From Prunus persica (Eukaryota > Streptophyta > Magnoliopsida > Rosales > Rosaceae), in contig NC_034014.1 of assembly GCF_000346465.2 (NCBI RefSeq), positions 22,082,522 through 22,146,521 on the forward strand: a DNA stretch of 64,000 nucleotides. The letters run 5' to 3'. Both the position numbers and the translations under genes were made by a program. Under the pieces are notes generated by a model. It had not been told where the DNA came from and ran no database searches. It was given only the letters and a program-made list of their open reading frames with translations. Shown one piece after another: positions 11,536-25,974 of the stretch (position 1 is the first letter of the stretch; every line of letters starts with the position of its first letter).

Positions 11536-11779
11536 GGTTTACACAGGTAATTTAAGGAATGAGGTTCATGAGGGCAATTTAGGAAGAAAAATGAGGTGCA
11601 GCGAGTAATTTTAAATTTTACTAAAATTCAGTGTGGTGTAAAGAGAATGTGGGGTGCAAAAAGCAAATTTTAGGGTGCCAATCACCCAAATATTAAATAT
11701 TTATTTTTAGGTTTAATCTAACAAGACATATTAATAGAGGTAAATGTAAAATATAAATGAAATACTAGAGAAAATTGTT
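11536..11779. other. Short intergenic stretch before the young Copia element
   Basis: AT-rich sequence with no recognisable gene, ending in the TTGAT target-site duplication at 11780-11784. Confidence 0.5.
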
Positions 11780-11784
11780 TTGAT

Positions 11785-12044
11785 TGTTATAAAACTAGAG
11801 GGAGAAAATGTAGAGAGAAGTGATATGCTAAAGACAAAGTTTCACCATGTTTATTCTTCACTAAATCTTTGGTAGAACCACCTATTTATAGGCTTACAAG
11901 ATAGGAGATTGAATACCATCATTTACAATATACCTATAGGTTACAAGCATTAATTACAAATACTTAGTGCATAGGTTACATAAAATCCAACGGTGGAATA
12001 TTAAGAGGTATGGTGGTCATCCACCAACTCATGCATTTACAACA
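11785..12044 (-). repeat. 3' LTR (minus orientation) of the non-autonomous Copia element
   Basis: 260 bp, bounded by TG...CA. On the minus strand it contains CCTATAAATAGG, a good TATA box placed as in an LTR promoter. It is nearly identical to 14802-15061. Confidence 0.9.
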
Positions 12045-12330
12045 CTCCCCCTTGGATGTCCACCATACAATGACATAGTTCCCTCATTAAAAACCTTGCT
12101 TGGAAAACCCAGTGAGACAAAACCAAAGCGAAGGGAAAAAAAGTGAAACTTTCTTCTGAATCATTGATATGGTGATGGATGAGCTTATATTGTCTCGTTA
12201 AAACCTTGCTAGGAAAAACCCAGTGGGACAAAAACCTAGTCGAAGGGAAAAAGAGTACAACGCGCATATGCCTTGATGTAGTAGAATTGGGATGCTCCCC
12301 CTGATTGATATCTCCCCCTGATTAATATCT
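12045..12330 (-). repeat. Polypurine tract and duplicated 3' region of the element
   Basis: The polypurine tract is at 12045-12055. A block containing TTAAAACCTTGCT(T/A)GGAAAA ... CCCAGTG(A/G)GACAAAA ... CGAAGGGAAAAA occurs twice (starting about 12087 and 12198). This block is common near the 3' end of plant Copia elements. Two further CTCCCCCTGATT(G/A)ATATCT units follow at about 12294-12330. Confidence 0.7.
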
Positions 12331-13769
12331 CTCCTTCTCTGATTTGAGCAATACAAGCAACATTGTGTTCATACATGATCATCTATCACACTATTCAACC
12401 TGCTTTTCACTTTTCAAATGATTGAAATCTTTAGGAGTATCAACAACTAATTTAGTAGTTAGAATATGTTACAACAATATCAAATTTGAATTCAAAATAC
12501 TCAAATTCTTAGTGTTAACTCTTAATTAAGAATATTGTGGTACTTTATATCTTTCAAGAGGTTGCTTCATCCGATATATCTCAAATATTTCATGAGCTTT
12601 GAGGATTTCCATGTACCATATAGTCTTAATAAATATGCATTTAACACATACTATAAGTTTTGCGTTAAAGTAACAACCGCACTTATAGAAATGTGGATGC
12701 ATTTACGATGAGATTGGAGACTAAAATCACATGTCTCTCCCAGGAAACCTTATGTCATATTAGTGATCTTATTTCACTTCACAAACACCAATTCGTAACC
12801 TTCATACTGAACATTTGTAATTTGGTGTTTGAGTTATAGGTTCAATATCCAACTCTTCTTATTTAGTGATAAATGGAATTGCCTATTTCCATTTTTGGCC
12901 AATCACTTAACTTGTCGACATTCATGAAACGTGATTTAATATAATCATAGCCCTTGATGATTGTAGTAGCTACTAATAAACCAAATGTATCATCAATTTG
13001 TGATCCCACAATTCTTATGTGCATGCACATGCATAATTTATAATCATCTCATTGCTTTGGGGTACCAATGCCTCTTCAGGGGCTTATGTTGTCACTTATG
13101 GGACAAACATCTCTTTTACAATGAATTATTTAAAATATGTGGATCATAACCTCCTATAGAGCGTTATTTTTTATAGGGCTTGAATTTTTCAAATAATCTC
13201 CATTTCTGAGGAGTTAAGTCTTTAGAACCTATATTCCTGACATGCTTCAGGCATGCATTATATATATAGTCACCATGTTAATGGATTGTGATACGAGAAT
13301 ATCAATCCATGTTAGCATATGTACAACTTATATATGCATTATCTTGATGAGACAAAAGCGGATTGATTCAACACTATTTCACGACGTTCTTTAGGAATTG
13401 TCATTTCTCTCCTTAACGGCGGGAAAATTGTCTCAAAATGTAGGAAAATAAACTCACAGTCGTTATCAAATATGTGACTATTTTAGTAGGCACATTCAGT
13501 AAAACTGGTGAAGTGATCCATAATTAGATGTTGTATAGGCTCACAAATATCCCCTTGAATTATTTCAGGAAAGATGGCTCAAAGTTAATTTTTGACTGAG
13601 ATGATCTTATGACAGCTTTTATTTGTGAGCGTTCTTTGTAATGATATTGTTGGACAAGACAATAATTCGAGTCTTTAAACGATGTCCTTACAAATTTATA
13701 AAAATCTTATGCATCATTGTGGGACATGGATTGCCAAGATAGTCATGTCACAACATAAAAGTTATTCGG

Positions 13770-14560
13770 TCAATGAACTTCTAGTTCATGACATCATAAT
13801 CTTCAACTATAATAGTTGTGTAATATTGGGGCCTCAAGAACTTTTAGTTCATAACATCATAAACTTCCTACCCACAAAAGAAAGTAGGAAGTTTCTCCAA
13901 TAGACGCCTCTGGCTATCAATATTGGGGCGGTAATACAAAACATTACCATTGTAAAACGAAATTAATTAATAACCTAACATAAATAAAATAAAATATAAT
14001 AAAATAAGTAAAGTGGTATAAACAAGGAATAAAATAAATCAATTAAAGATTATGAAATTCCAAGATAATCCAATATTAATGTGGATTCAATATGTAGATA
14101 AAACTACAAGTTTAAGAATTGGATTTCCAACCAATTCAGGTTCATATAGGCACAAATAAGTAATGAACTTCAAGTTCATATATAGTATTAAGATCCATGA
14201 AAAACTATGAACTTCAGGTTCATATCAATATATATTCGAAACTTCAGGTACGAATACGTAGATCTAAATAAACTGAATTAATAGTTGTGCTTTGAACTTC
14301 ATACTCAAATCGATGTATATGCACTCAAAACTTCTGGTTCAAGTTCTTGACATATGTAGGCCTCATGGAATTCTGATTTTGATTAATACAAAATCGAGGA
14401 GTTTTATGTCCTTATGTGCTCTTTAAATTCGCGGAACTTCACGCCCTCAATTATTTGGAATCAAAGAACTTCAGGTTCTGATTCAATCAAAAGGACTCTA
14501 TATCCTAATCTAGTTATATGATGAGGATCACGGAACTTCGGGCCCCTGATCTTTTGTATA
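13770..14560. repeat. Interspersed imperfect-palindrome array (GAACTTCAGGTTC)
   Basis: About ten copies of an imperfect palindrome, GAACTTC-A/T-G/A-GTTC or variants, are spread at irregular spacing through the element's leader. They lie near 13774, 13838, 14164, 14209, 14238, 14293, 14328, 14431, 14466 and 14533. The first two sit in a local duplication with about 64-bp spacing. They do not form a simple tandem repeat. Confidence 0.7.
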
Positions 14561-14801
14561 ATTCAAACTCATCATAATAATTAAGATCATACTTAAAATT
14601 AAATAAACAAACAAATAAAAATAAAAACATGGCATTATATTCATGTGTAATAAGAATAAGAATTTTTTTCTTAAACAAGCATGATGAAGTTTGATGGTGA
14701 GTACAAAGAAACTCTATACCATGTGATGACTCTAGCTCATATAAGAAGAAAGAAAATTCAGAGAAAGAAAATATACCAAGAGCAATGTCGTGCTGATAAC
14801 G

Positions 14802-15061
14802 TGTTATAAAACTAGAGGGAGAAAATGTAGAGAGAAGTGATATGCTAAAGACAAAGTTTCAGTATGTTTATTCTTCACTAAATCTTTGGTAGAACCACCT
14901 ATTTATAGGCTTACAAGATAGGAGATTGAATACCATCATTTACAATATACCTATAGGTTACAAGCATTAATTACAAATACTTAGTGCATAGGTTACATAA
15001 AATCCAACGGTGGAATATTAAGAGGTATGGTGGTCATCCACCAACTCATGCATTTACAACA
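14802..15061 (-). repeat. 5' LTR (minus orientation) of the non-autonomous Copia element
   Basis: 260 bp, with the same TG...CA ends and TATA box as 11785-12044. It would drive transcription leftward into the leader with the palindromic array. It is followed by the TTGAT duplication. Confidence 0.9.
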
Positions 15062-15066
15062 TTGAT

Positions 15067-15418
15067 TATATAATACATTAAACATAACTCCATTAAATGA
15101 CTTAAAATATTCATAACTTTTCAACTACAAATACCTATAATAGCAAAATAAATATAAAATTAATTAAATTGGATTGGATTCTCATGAGCAAATCCATCAT
15201 CTGGTCCAATCATGTCGATTTTCAAAATTACGGATCAAATCCAATCCATCAAATCATCAAAACCGATTAAAATTGAATTAGATTAATCAATTTGTTCGAA
15301 TTGGATTGAATTTTGTACACCCCTAGGTCCGGCTAATGTTGGGGATATAAAACCTACTTTTGGATGTATACTTCTCTTCTCTTTTTGTTGCACAGTAGTC
15401 TCCACAAAAACTAACACA
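15067..15418. other. Intergenic stretch with a decayed MITE end
   Basis: No gene. The segment about 15140-15336 consists of repeated ATTGGATT / AATCCAATC motifs on both strands and ends TTGTACACCCCTAG, a common end of hAT-like MITEs. A matching left end was not found, so it is only a probable remnant. Confidence 0.35.
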
Positions 15419-15799
15419 TTAGGGGCTCGTTTGGTACACAGGACTGTCTTGGCATGGACTATGCTTAGGGACTGACTTGGCTTGGCTTGGCTTGGTCTAA
15501 GTTAGATAACACTTATCCTGCGTTTGGTGTATGCTTGGACTAGGACTATAATTTTTTTATTTTTTCAAAAATATCTATATATATGTATATATGTATTTTA
15601 TAATATATATAATATATATGTATATACATGTATATAAGTATATTATAATAATATTATATATTTTAAATAATATAAACGTACATACATATATATAAGTGTA
15701 TATATGTATATTATAATATACATGGGTATAATACATATATACATATATTTATATATATATGTATGTATATTATAATATATAATATATATATGGGTATGT

Positions 15800-15833
<34 letters not shown>

Positions 15834-16880
15834 TACATGTATATATGTGTATATATGTATATTATATATGTATGTATATATACATATATATTATATATAT
15901 ATATTACAAAATACATATGTATATATAATATATGTATATATATATTATATATTATAATATACATATATATATACGTATATACATGTATATAATATATGTG
16001 TATATAGGTGTATCTATATATTATAATATATACATGGGTATAATACATATACATATACATATGTATATTATAATAGATAATATATATGGGTATGTTATAA
16101 TAATAATATACATGTATATACGTGTATATATGTATATTATAATATATATACATATAGTATAAATATATAATGTATATGTCTATATACGTGTGTATATGTA
16201 TATTATAATACATACATGGGTATAATATATACACATATATGTATATATACTTATATATATGTATTATAATAATATATATATTACATATTTACATGTATGC
16301 TATTATTATAATATTAATATGCATGTGTATATGAGTATATTATAATAATAATATACGTGTATATATCTATATGTATTTATATATTATATATGTATATATA
16401 TGTGTTTATATATACATGTATATACGTGTATATATGTACATTAATATATAAAATAATATATATTACATATATACATGTATACATGTGTGCTATTATTATA
16501 ATATTACTATGTATGTGTATATGAGTATATTATAATAATAATATATGTGTATATATCTATATGTATTTATATATATTATATATGTATATATGTGTATATA
16601 CATGTATATATGTACATTATAGTATATGTGTATGTAGTAATAATAATAGTAATATATGTTATTAGTATTACAATATAATATATGCATCTCATATATTGGT
16701 AAACATAGGACTAGCTAATCCTCCCTTTCTACATGAGATTAGTAGTCCCCTCCTAAGGAGGTGTTTTTGGTGGGCCCGGTATTAGCAATCCCATCTAAGA
16801 CTAGAATTAAATGAAACAAACGTGGTATTAAATTTAATCCAAGCCAGTCCAAGTCAAGCCTGTGTACCAAACGACCCCTA
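15419..16880. mobile_element. TIR element filled with TA-rich satellite
   Basis: The ends are inverted repeats: GGGGCTCGTTTGGTACACA from 15422 and TGTGTACCAAACGACCCC ending at 16878, with TA at both borders (TTA left, TA then G right). Subterminal segments also pair loosely (CTTGGACTAGGAC left, AAGACTAGAATT and AAGCCAGTCCAAG right). The ends resemble PIF/Harbinger or related MITEs. The interior, about 1.1 kb (15580-16690), is TATATGTA / ATAATAATA satellite and includes a duplicated unit of about 185 bp (starting about 16307 and 16488). It has no transposase. Reading frames here consist almost only of Tyr, Ile, His and Met codons and are artefacts. Confidence 0.72.
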
Positions 16881-19608
<2,728 letters not shown>

Positions 19609-20588
19609 GACAATTTAAATGATATTAGTGGTATCATTTTGTTTTCAAAAGCATGTAGTAACATTGATCTGGTTTTCTTTGTTCCTGAACTAAAGACTTC
19701 TCAATGACATGAATGTTGTTTAACAAGGGATTTGATTGAAGCCAGAAGAATTCCAAAACCTAATCAATTTACCTATACATTTGTTTATTGTTATTGTTTT
19801 TTTTAGTACACACGTGCAGGTACATAATCAGAGGAGACATTGGAAAAGGGCAGTATTTGACCAGAGCAGGATTTTAGAGGGGTGGTCTTCCATGCACTAA
19901 AATTTTACTTTCCTATCATTTGGACTCACAATTCTCTATTTGAAAACTATTTTTGAAGGATCAATTGCGGGATATTTCATTATTAACTCGTTAATTTATT
20001 GTATCCCTTTGTGTGTTTTGGCGGGAGATTCTTTCAGTGTTTGATTTTTTTCTCTGTGGGTACCTCTTGGGAAATTGAATATCGTAAATCAAATACTCAT
20101 TGAAAATGACGAGCTCTGTTATTCCTTCTTCAAACGACGACATTTTCTGTAACTTGCCACTTTCTCATTCCATAATTTCTGAATTTTTTAAGAAGGAAAT
20201 TAAGCCAATGACAGTACAGGGAAGTCTTAAAACTGCGGCTCTCTGTTCTCCTGCTGGTTTCCAATGCTGCTCAAATGGTTTTCATCTTTTTTAATTAATT
20301 TTTTGTGCAGAGCATAATTATTGTATTAATTTGGGGCCCAAAAAAAAGAGTTGGTCCAAGATACAGGACAAGTCTGGAACCAGAACAAGAAGCAGAAAAA
20401 GGCTGTGAAAAATTCCTCCACACAATATTCTCTCTCTGGGGGTTGAAGACATTCGGGCACTTTTTCTTTGCCTTTCTTGCATATATTTTAGCTGCTGTAG
20501 GGAAGTTTCTGACTTCTGAGATTCTCGAAGACAAAGAGTGTCCTTTAAATGTAAAAACAAATAAACAAAGACTGTTTCTTTGAAGGCC
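19609..20588. other. Tubulin 3' UTR and upstream region of the AT-hook gene
   Basis: The tubulin 3' UTR and poly(A) region should lie within the first few hundred bases. The rest is the leader/promoter of the next gene. Short frames here overlap on both strands and have no family features. I see no separate gene. Confidence 0.5.
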
Positions 20589-23143
20589 ATGGAGAAGAAG
20601 AAGGACCACAAGGTTGCTTGCGCCACCGATGAAGAACCAGAGGCAAATGGCATTTTGGTATGAAACCCTCTTCATCATTCTCATTTTTCAGTCTAGCTTT
20701 TGTCAAAACCCTTTCTATTTGTAGAGTTCATTTGCCCTAAGTAATGTAACACCGAAAATTGTTGTCTTCTGTCTGGGTTTAGGGTTTAGGTTATCTACTG
20801 CAAATGACAGTAACCCGTGTAGAATTATTTATGTGGAGCAGCTTTCTTTTTCTTCTGTTTTTGTTTTTTGTTAATTTGTAATTGACATTGTTTAGTAGCT
20901 TCCATTGTCTAAGAGTTCTTGAGAGATTTGAGCCATTTCCTTAACTTTTGGGATGATCAAATGTGCTCTATGATGTTATGCTTTGAGATACCAAGGCTAT
21001 AAACTTAGAAGAACAAGAATTACATTATCTGAAATAGAAATTCATTTTCTACAACTTAACATGGTGAATCTGTTTATGAACAGAGCAAGGAGGACCAAAG
21101 CCAGCCAAATGTGACACTTTTGACAGAGAGTACAAAAACTGATAGTCCTTCAAACGGCAATGCACCGTCCCTAAATCACCAATACCCATCAACTCTTCAA
21201 TGGCCGTACACGCCTCAGCATGGAGTGGAACAATCCCTTTTCATGCCTAGACCCTTTATTGCAACTCAAGCACCGTTGCCTGGAGTTATAAACCAATGGC
21301 CACAATTTCCACATCTACAACAGAATGCCTCTAACCATCAGGTCCCACAAGGCCTGCCACCAAGCAATTATTCCCAATCAGCTGCTCCCTCATGGCTACC
21401 CCAGAGAGCTGGTTACACGTTGCCCGGATTGAAAGCACCGGCAACTTTTCCGTCATTCATTGCTTTCGGAGCTACTGATACTAGTTGGCAAACTCCTGCA
21501 GCTGTTGGAGGTGGAACTTCAACAACAAATCAAGCTCAAGTTCCTAATTTCTGTTACCCTGTTGGGTACCCATATCCGGGCTTTCCAGGTATACGCAAAA
21601 CTTTTGTTATTCTGTGTTATGCATTGTAACATACTTCTTTTGGACGTTATTATCTTATCTTGCTTAACTGATTGATCTGGAACATAATAATCTTCAATGT
21701 GGTATTGGATAAATAATCAAGCCATTCTTGACTACTAGTTGAAGGTGGTGACAGCTTTAGTAACTATGCAATACACATGATCATAATTCCAGTTTGCTTA
21801 CACACTTTCCAGTTTGATATTTAAAGATATCAAACCACAACTTAAAATTTGAGTCATACAACGGTTGAGCTTTCCTGTTCACAGGTCCTTGTGATCCATC
21901 TTGGTGGGGTCAGGCTCAGGCACAACAACCTCTATGCACATATGCTTTTCCAGGAGGCTACTTTCCTTCACCACCTGCATTACCGCCTAGTTGCACCACA
22001 CCCCTTGGGCAATCCTTTCAAAAAGGAATTATCAGGGCACCAACTAAACTTTCTCAGAAGCACCAGCAACTTTGGGATGCTCAAGTACAAATCTTTTTCT
22101 TTTTTCCTTAAACCTGTTTAATATAATTTTGTGATTTAGTCAATATGATTATAAACTGAGTTTTTTTTCTGGTTTTGAGGTTATAGTCTGCAGAAAATGT
22201 CCAGCTATGGAATGTAATTAATCACTTGCAATCAGAAATAATGGATTACAAAATTCGCTTGGTGAGGCTTGAAGCAGAAGTGTCTTCTCTGAAACCGGCA
22301 GCGGAAGAGCCCACTGCTCAAGTTAGTGGGGCTGTTTTATCTGGACAACCATCAAAAAGAGGAAGACCAAAGAGGTCAGTTGCTTCAGTCGATGCATTAC
22401 CTTCTCCAGGTGAGTCTCATCGCCGAACTCGAGGTAGAAAACCTGCAGCATGCAAGATTCATCAGTTTGAGATGAAACCACATGTTTTTGAGAAGGTTAT
22501 CCTCAACAAGGTAGAAGATAAAGAGAAAGCATATCACTCCACAGCTGCTGCAGAGCAGGGAAACAATATCTCAAACGTTGTCGCACATTCTGGTGGCAAC
22601 TTGGAGGTTAATGGAAGCAATTCAATGATGCCTGAATTCCACTATCAATTTCAGCAGGACCTTCCCAATGTCCAAATGTATAGAATTGGGCATACTGCCT
22701 CTTCAGAAATGAAAGGTAATGATGACAAGGGTAACTACGTAAGAACTAACAACGCCATCACTTCTCAGCAAACTAATGGGACAAGCACCAAAACCAATTT
22801 GGCCCTTCATATGGGTGCCATTGGTACTGCAAGTATTGGGTGGCCTTCTAGCATTTCCTCCGAACCTGATAGAAACGAGGTAAATATAGGCTCCCAGGGT
22901 TTCTACAACAGTGGTAGTGTTATCAGAAGAGGAGGAAAGATCATTCCTGGATGGAGCTTCGTAAGTGAAGAGGATGCTTCTGAAAAGCTGGAAGATGCTG
23001 TATTAGGATCAGGAAAGGACGACAATGATGAAAATATGGGAGATGATTCCAGCTCAGGAGGAGAAGAAATTGCTCGAACAAAAGATGAGAGTGCCCACAA
23101 CATGGATGGTAGTAGAGAAGGAACTAGCCCTAACTGGTCATAG
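20589..23143 (+). CDS. AT-hook, coiled-coil protein of unknown function
   Basis: Four exons, 20589-20657, 21084-21588, 21885-22084 and 22187-23143, join in frame to 576 aa. Residues 1-25 are charged (MEKKKDHK). Residues 25-220 are rich in Pro, Gln, Ser and aromatic residues, with repeated PGFPG / PPALPPS type patches. Then comes a short helix with heptad character (VQLWNVINHLQSEIMDYKI ... LEAEVSSLKP, about 262-293), followed by two basic AT-hook-like clusters (SKRGRPKRS and TRGRKPAACK, about 308-345). The C-terminus is acidic (DDNDENMGDDSSSGGEE) near a bipartite Ser-rich end. This architecture suggests a nuclear DNA-associated protein. I do not recognise a named family, so no function is assigned. 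The N-terminal Pro-rich part is vaguely like G-box-binding factors, but no bZIP is present. Confidence 0.82.
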
Positions 23144-24972
23144 AATTTACTTTCACTAGTCTGCATTAAGACTTTGTTATGATTGACTTTTGATGTAGTG
23201 GACAATGATGAAAAATTCTGCCCAACAGGGCTTGCTTTTTAAGCAGAGAAATGTTAGCCCAAATTTTGTAGCTAGGGGAGCAGGATGATTTAATCATGGA
23301 AAATCTATAAAACTAGAGATTGAAGTCTCTCAAAGTATATGTGGAGCTCTATCTAATTCAGGCATTCAATTCTGTTATGAAACTCCCTGTTGTCTTTCTT
23401 CATCAATTCTCTATTACAGGCTATTCTTTATTACAGAAATGCAATATATACATCATACATGAATTATATGCGATAAAGAATGAATTAGAACATGCATTAT
23501 TGTCCCTGACAAGATTTGCTTGGTTAAAGCAGGGAGAGACAAGCATTACTCGGCCTGATGCTGGGTTTTAAAGAAACTGTGGATTGTGCACAGTGCACGT
23601 CATGGCTGATAAGCCTTTGTTTTGCATATATTGATACAGAAGTCTTCTTTTGATGTGTATATATTATACATAGAATAAGAGAAAGTTGATATTGCCGTAT
23701 GATACAACAAATGCAAATACGTCGTATCTACGTGTTAAGGTCCAGCAGTCTAGAAGGTATTCATAACGAATATAAAACATTAGACCAACTACCGTGGCGC
23801 TATAGTTAGCATAAAATCTGGCCGCAGTTTGAAAATGAGTTCAACACTCAAGTCAAAAGGAGAATTTGTCACGTTATACTGAAGACCTTATGTATTTTGC
23901 TTTCGTGAAAAGGATGTGATTTTTTTTTCTTCATAAAATAATTGATTTCAAGATTCTTTGTTGTTGTCAATAGCTAGAATGCCAGCCCTCGAACTCAGGA
24001 CCAGTTGAGTGGAAACAAAACTCCTTATCACTACACTAATGGGGCATCTGAAATTTCAAAATTAATTGATCACCTAGATTTTAGTTGTAACATGCTTTGA
24101 ATGTATTAGAACTAAATACCCAGTCAAGAAGAATTTCAAAAGATCTTTTTGCAAAACGATAAGGGAGTAGTAAAACAACCAATCTAGTGGGAGAACCAAC
24201 TCGTATTCAACTTTTGTTACATTTAAAAGTAAAACAAGTGGATTTCAAATGGTCCATTGTATTTACTCATTTTAACTGATTCAAAATGTTACATTACATG
24301 TGGTTATCTCAAATTCAATTTAAATACATTGTATTCAGTGCTTGATGATTTATTTCCTTAACTAATATAGCCTTGTTGTCAACATCCAAACCATTCCATC
24401 AAAATCTACCCTTAGATTGCTTACAAATCTTATAGTTTTATCCAGGGGACCAAAGAAGTAGGAAAAGTAACAAATTGGAGATGCAGTTCACTCTACAAAA
24501 AGTAAATAACAAAGCTATTTGAATTGGATTAATTTGGATAGATTAATTAAATTTATGTTGATTATATTGAATTCTGTGGTCATGAAAATTATAATTCGAA
24601 TAAGCTGTGCTAGCGATAGTCGCTCAAGTTATTCTATATGCACACACAGAAGAAATGATTTTTCATTACATAAAGAATGTCGACGAAACTAACACGTGAG
24701 TCCTGATTCAGATATACTTCTGCCAAGGACTGTCAAAACTCTCTCATTTTCACTTGGTATGTTTTCTCACACGGATTTTATTCGCTTCCTCCTCCACTGC
24801 CTCTTTCGTCGAACAGTTGGTCATCACAAAATGCATCTTTCCCACCTTCTTCTTCCTCTTCCCAACCTGGACCACCAAACCAGGTCAAATTAAACTAAAA
24901 TCAAAATAATAATAATAAAAAAAAAACCATCTCAGATCTTCATCACCGCCATCAAAATATTATCTCAATTTA
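23144..24972. other. Intergenic DNA with a SINE-like fragment
   Basis: The beginning is the 3' UTR of the AT-hook gene. About 23940-24050 resembles a minus-strand tRNA-like SINE (on the plus strand CCCTCGAACTCAGGACC, then CACTACACTAATGGGGC). Nothing else is recognised. A CT-rich leader precedes the next gene from about 24770. Confidence 0.45.
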
Positions 24973-25974
24973 ATGGCACCAACAACAACCAACAACCACA
25001 CCCACAGCAAGCCCCCAAAACCCAACTCCATAGTGACTACAACTACCAAACAGCCCCTCGTCTGCTTCTCCTTCGCCGCCTACGCCAAGTCCCTCATAAA
25101 CCACCTCAAATCTTCACCACTCAACATCCCAGTCGAGCAAGGCCTCACCGACCCAGAGCTCGCCTCCATCGAAGCCACCTTCGACTTCGCCTTCCCGCCC
25201 GACCTCCGCGCCATTCTCCAGGAAGGCCTCCCCGTGGGCCCCACCTTCCCCAACTGGCGTTCCTCCTCCCTCCAGCAGCTCCGCATCCTCCTCAGCCTCC
25301 CGTCCTTCAGCGTCCTCCGCCGAGTCTCTGGCGGAAGCCTCTGGTGCCAGTCGTGGGGGGCCAAGCCCCCTCCAGGCGATCAAGATCATGCTGCCGTGGC
25401 CAAGCAGCTGCTGGAGAAAGCGCCGGTTCTCGTGCCGGTGCACCGGAACTGCTATGTTCCGTCGAGGCCGGGCGTGGCGGGAAATCCGGTTTTGTACGTT
25501 GACGCGGAGAACGTTACTGTTCTGAGCTGTGACGTCACCCGGTTTTTTTGTCAAGAGTTTGGGTTCGCACACGTGCCCGTGTGGGCCCCCAAGAAGACGC
25601 GAAGGATTGATTTTTGGAGCGAGGTGGTGGCGCGTGGGGAGACGAGTGGGTGGTGGAGTGGGGATGAGTGCTTGGGTGGGTGTTTGGAGGAGGTGTTTTG
25701 GAGGTTGAGGGAGGGCGGTTGGGCAGAGGAGGAGGTTAGGGAGATGATGATGATGGACGGCTGTGATGGGAAGATTGAGAAGAGCGGCGGGCTCCACTTG
25801 ATGGGGGACAGCGAGGATGAGGCAGGTGTGGGGTGGCGCGTGAGGTTGCTGTCTATGGTGTTGTCGCGTGGGGGTTGGACAAGGGAAGATATTGTTGACT
25901 CTCTTGGTCTTGAGGACGAGTGCTTATGCGATAACTGGCTAGTAGATCCCTCATCAGATTATATTCACCTATAG
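24973..25974 (+). CDS. SMI1/KNR4 (SUKH)-like domain protein
   Basis: An intronless frame of 333 aa. After a Thr/Asn/Pro-rich start (1-27), residues about 55-100 read LTDPELASIEATF then FPPDLRAILQEGLPVGP then FPNWRS. This is the pattern of an SMI1/KNR4 or SUKH fold: helix, acidic-hydrophobic helix, PPDLRxxL, and a Gly/Trp-bearing loop. Residues about 150-200 hold a conserved patch (LVPVHRNCYVP, GNPVLYVD). The C-terminal third is Glu/Trp/Gly-rich with alternating acidic helices. Plants carry a small family of such intronless proteins whose biochemical role is not established. GC content is high (frequent Pro/Arg codons with C or G third bases), unlike its AT-rich flanks. It has no signal peptide. 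The domain call is from pattern memory only. Confidence 0.75.
   Translation: MAPTTTNNHTHSKPPKPNSIVTTTTKQPLVCFSFAAYAKSLINHLKSSPLNIPVEQGLTDPELASIEATFDFAFPPDLRAILQEGLPVGPTFPNWRSSSLQQLRILLSLPSFSVLRRVSGGSLWCQSWGAKPPPGDQDHAAVAKQLLEKAPVLVPVHRNCYVPSRPGVAGNPVLYVDAENVTVLSCDVTRFFCQEFGFAHVPVWAPKKTRRIDFWSEVVARGETSGWWSGDECLGGCLEEVFWRLREGGWAEEEVREMMMMDGCDGKIEKSGGLHLMGDSEDEAGVGWRVRLLSMVLSRGGWTREDIVDSLGLEDECLCDNWLVDPSSDYIHL

Larger units (their letters stand above)
11780..15066 (-). mobile_element. Non-autonomous Copia-type LTR retrotransposon, complete and young
   Basis: Two direct 260-bp LTRs (11785-12044 and 14802-15061) start TGTTATAAA and end TTTACAACA, and are flanked by the 5-bp target-site duplication TTGAT (11780-11784 and 15062-15066). 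Orientation is minus: next to the upstream (right) LTR the minus strand reads CGTTATCAGCACGA, the usual Copia leader/primer-site region, and next to the left LTR it reads CCAAGGGGGAG, a polypurine tract. The LTRs differ at only two adjacent bases (ACC versus AGT near 11846 and 14863). The 2.76-kb interior has no gag or pol frame, so mobilisation would need proteins from another element. Confidence 0.9.

Noticed and set aside
12045..14801. Possible gag-pol gene inside the non-autonomous Copia element
   Set aside because: No frame longer than about 80 codons and no zinc knuckle, protease, integrase or reverse transcriptase motif was found.
15770..16690. Tyr/Ile-rich reading frames on both strands
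   Set aside because: They arise from TA-rich satellite; residues are almost only Tyr, Ile, His and Met, with no homologous pattern.
25114..25797. 227-codon minus-strand frame over the SUKH-like gene
   Set aside because: Antisense shadow caused by GC-rich codons; the plus frame has the domain pattern.
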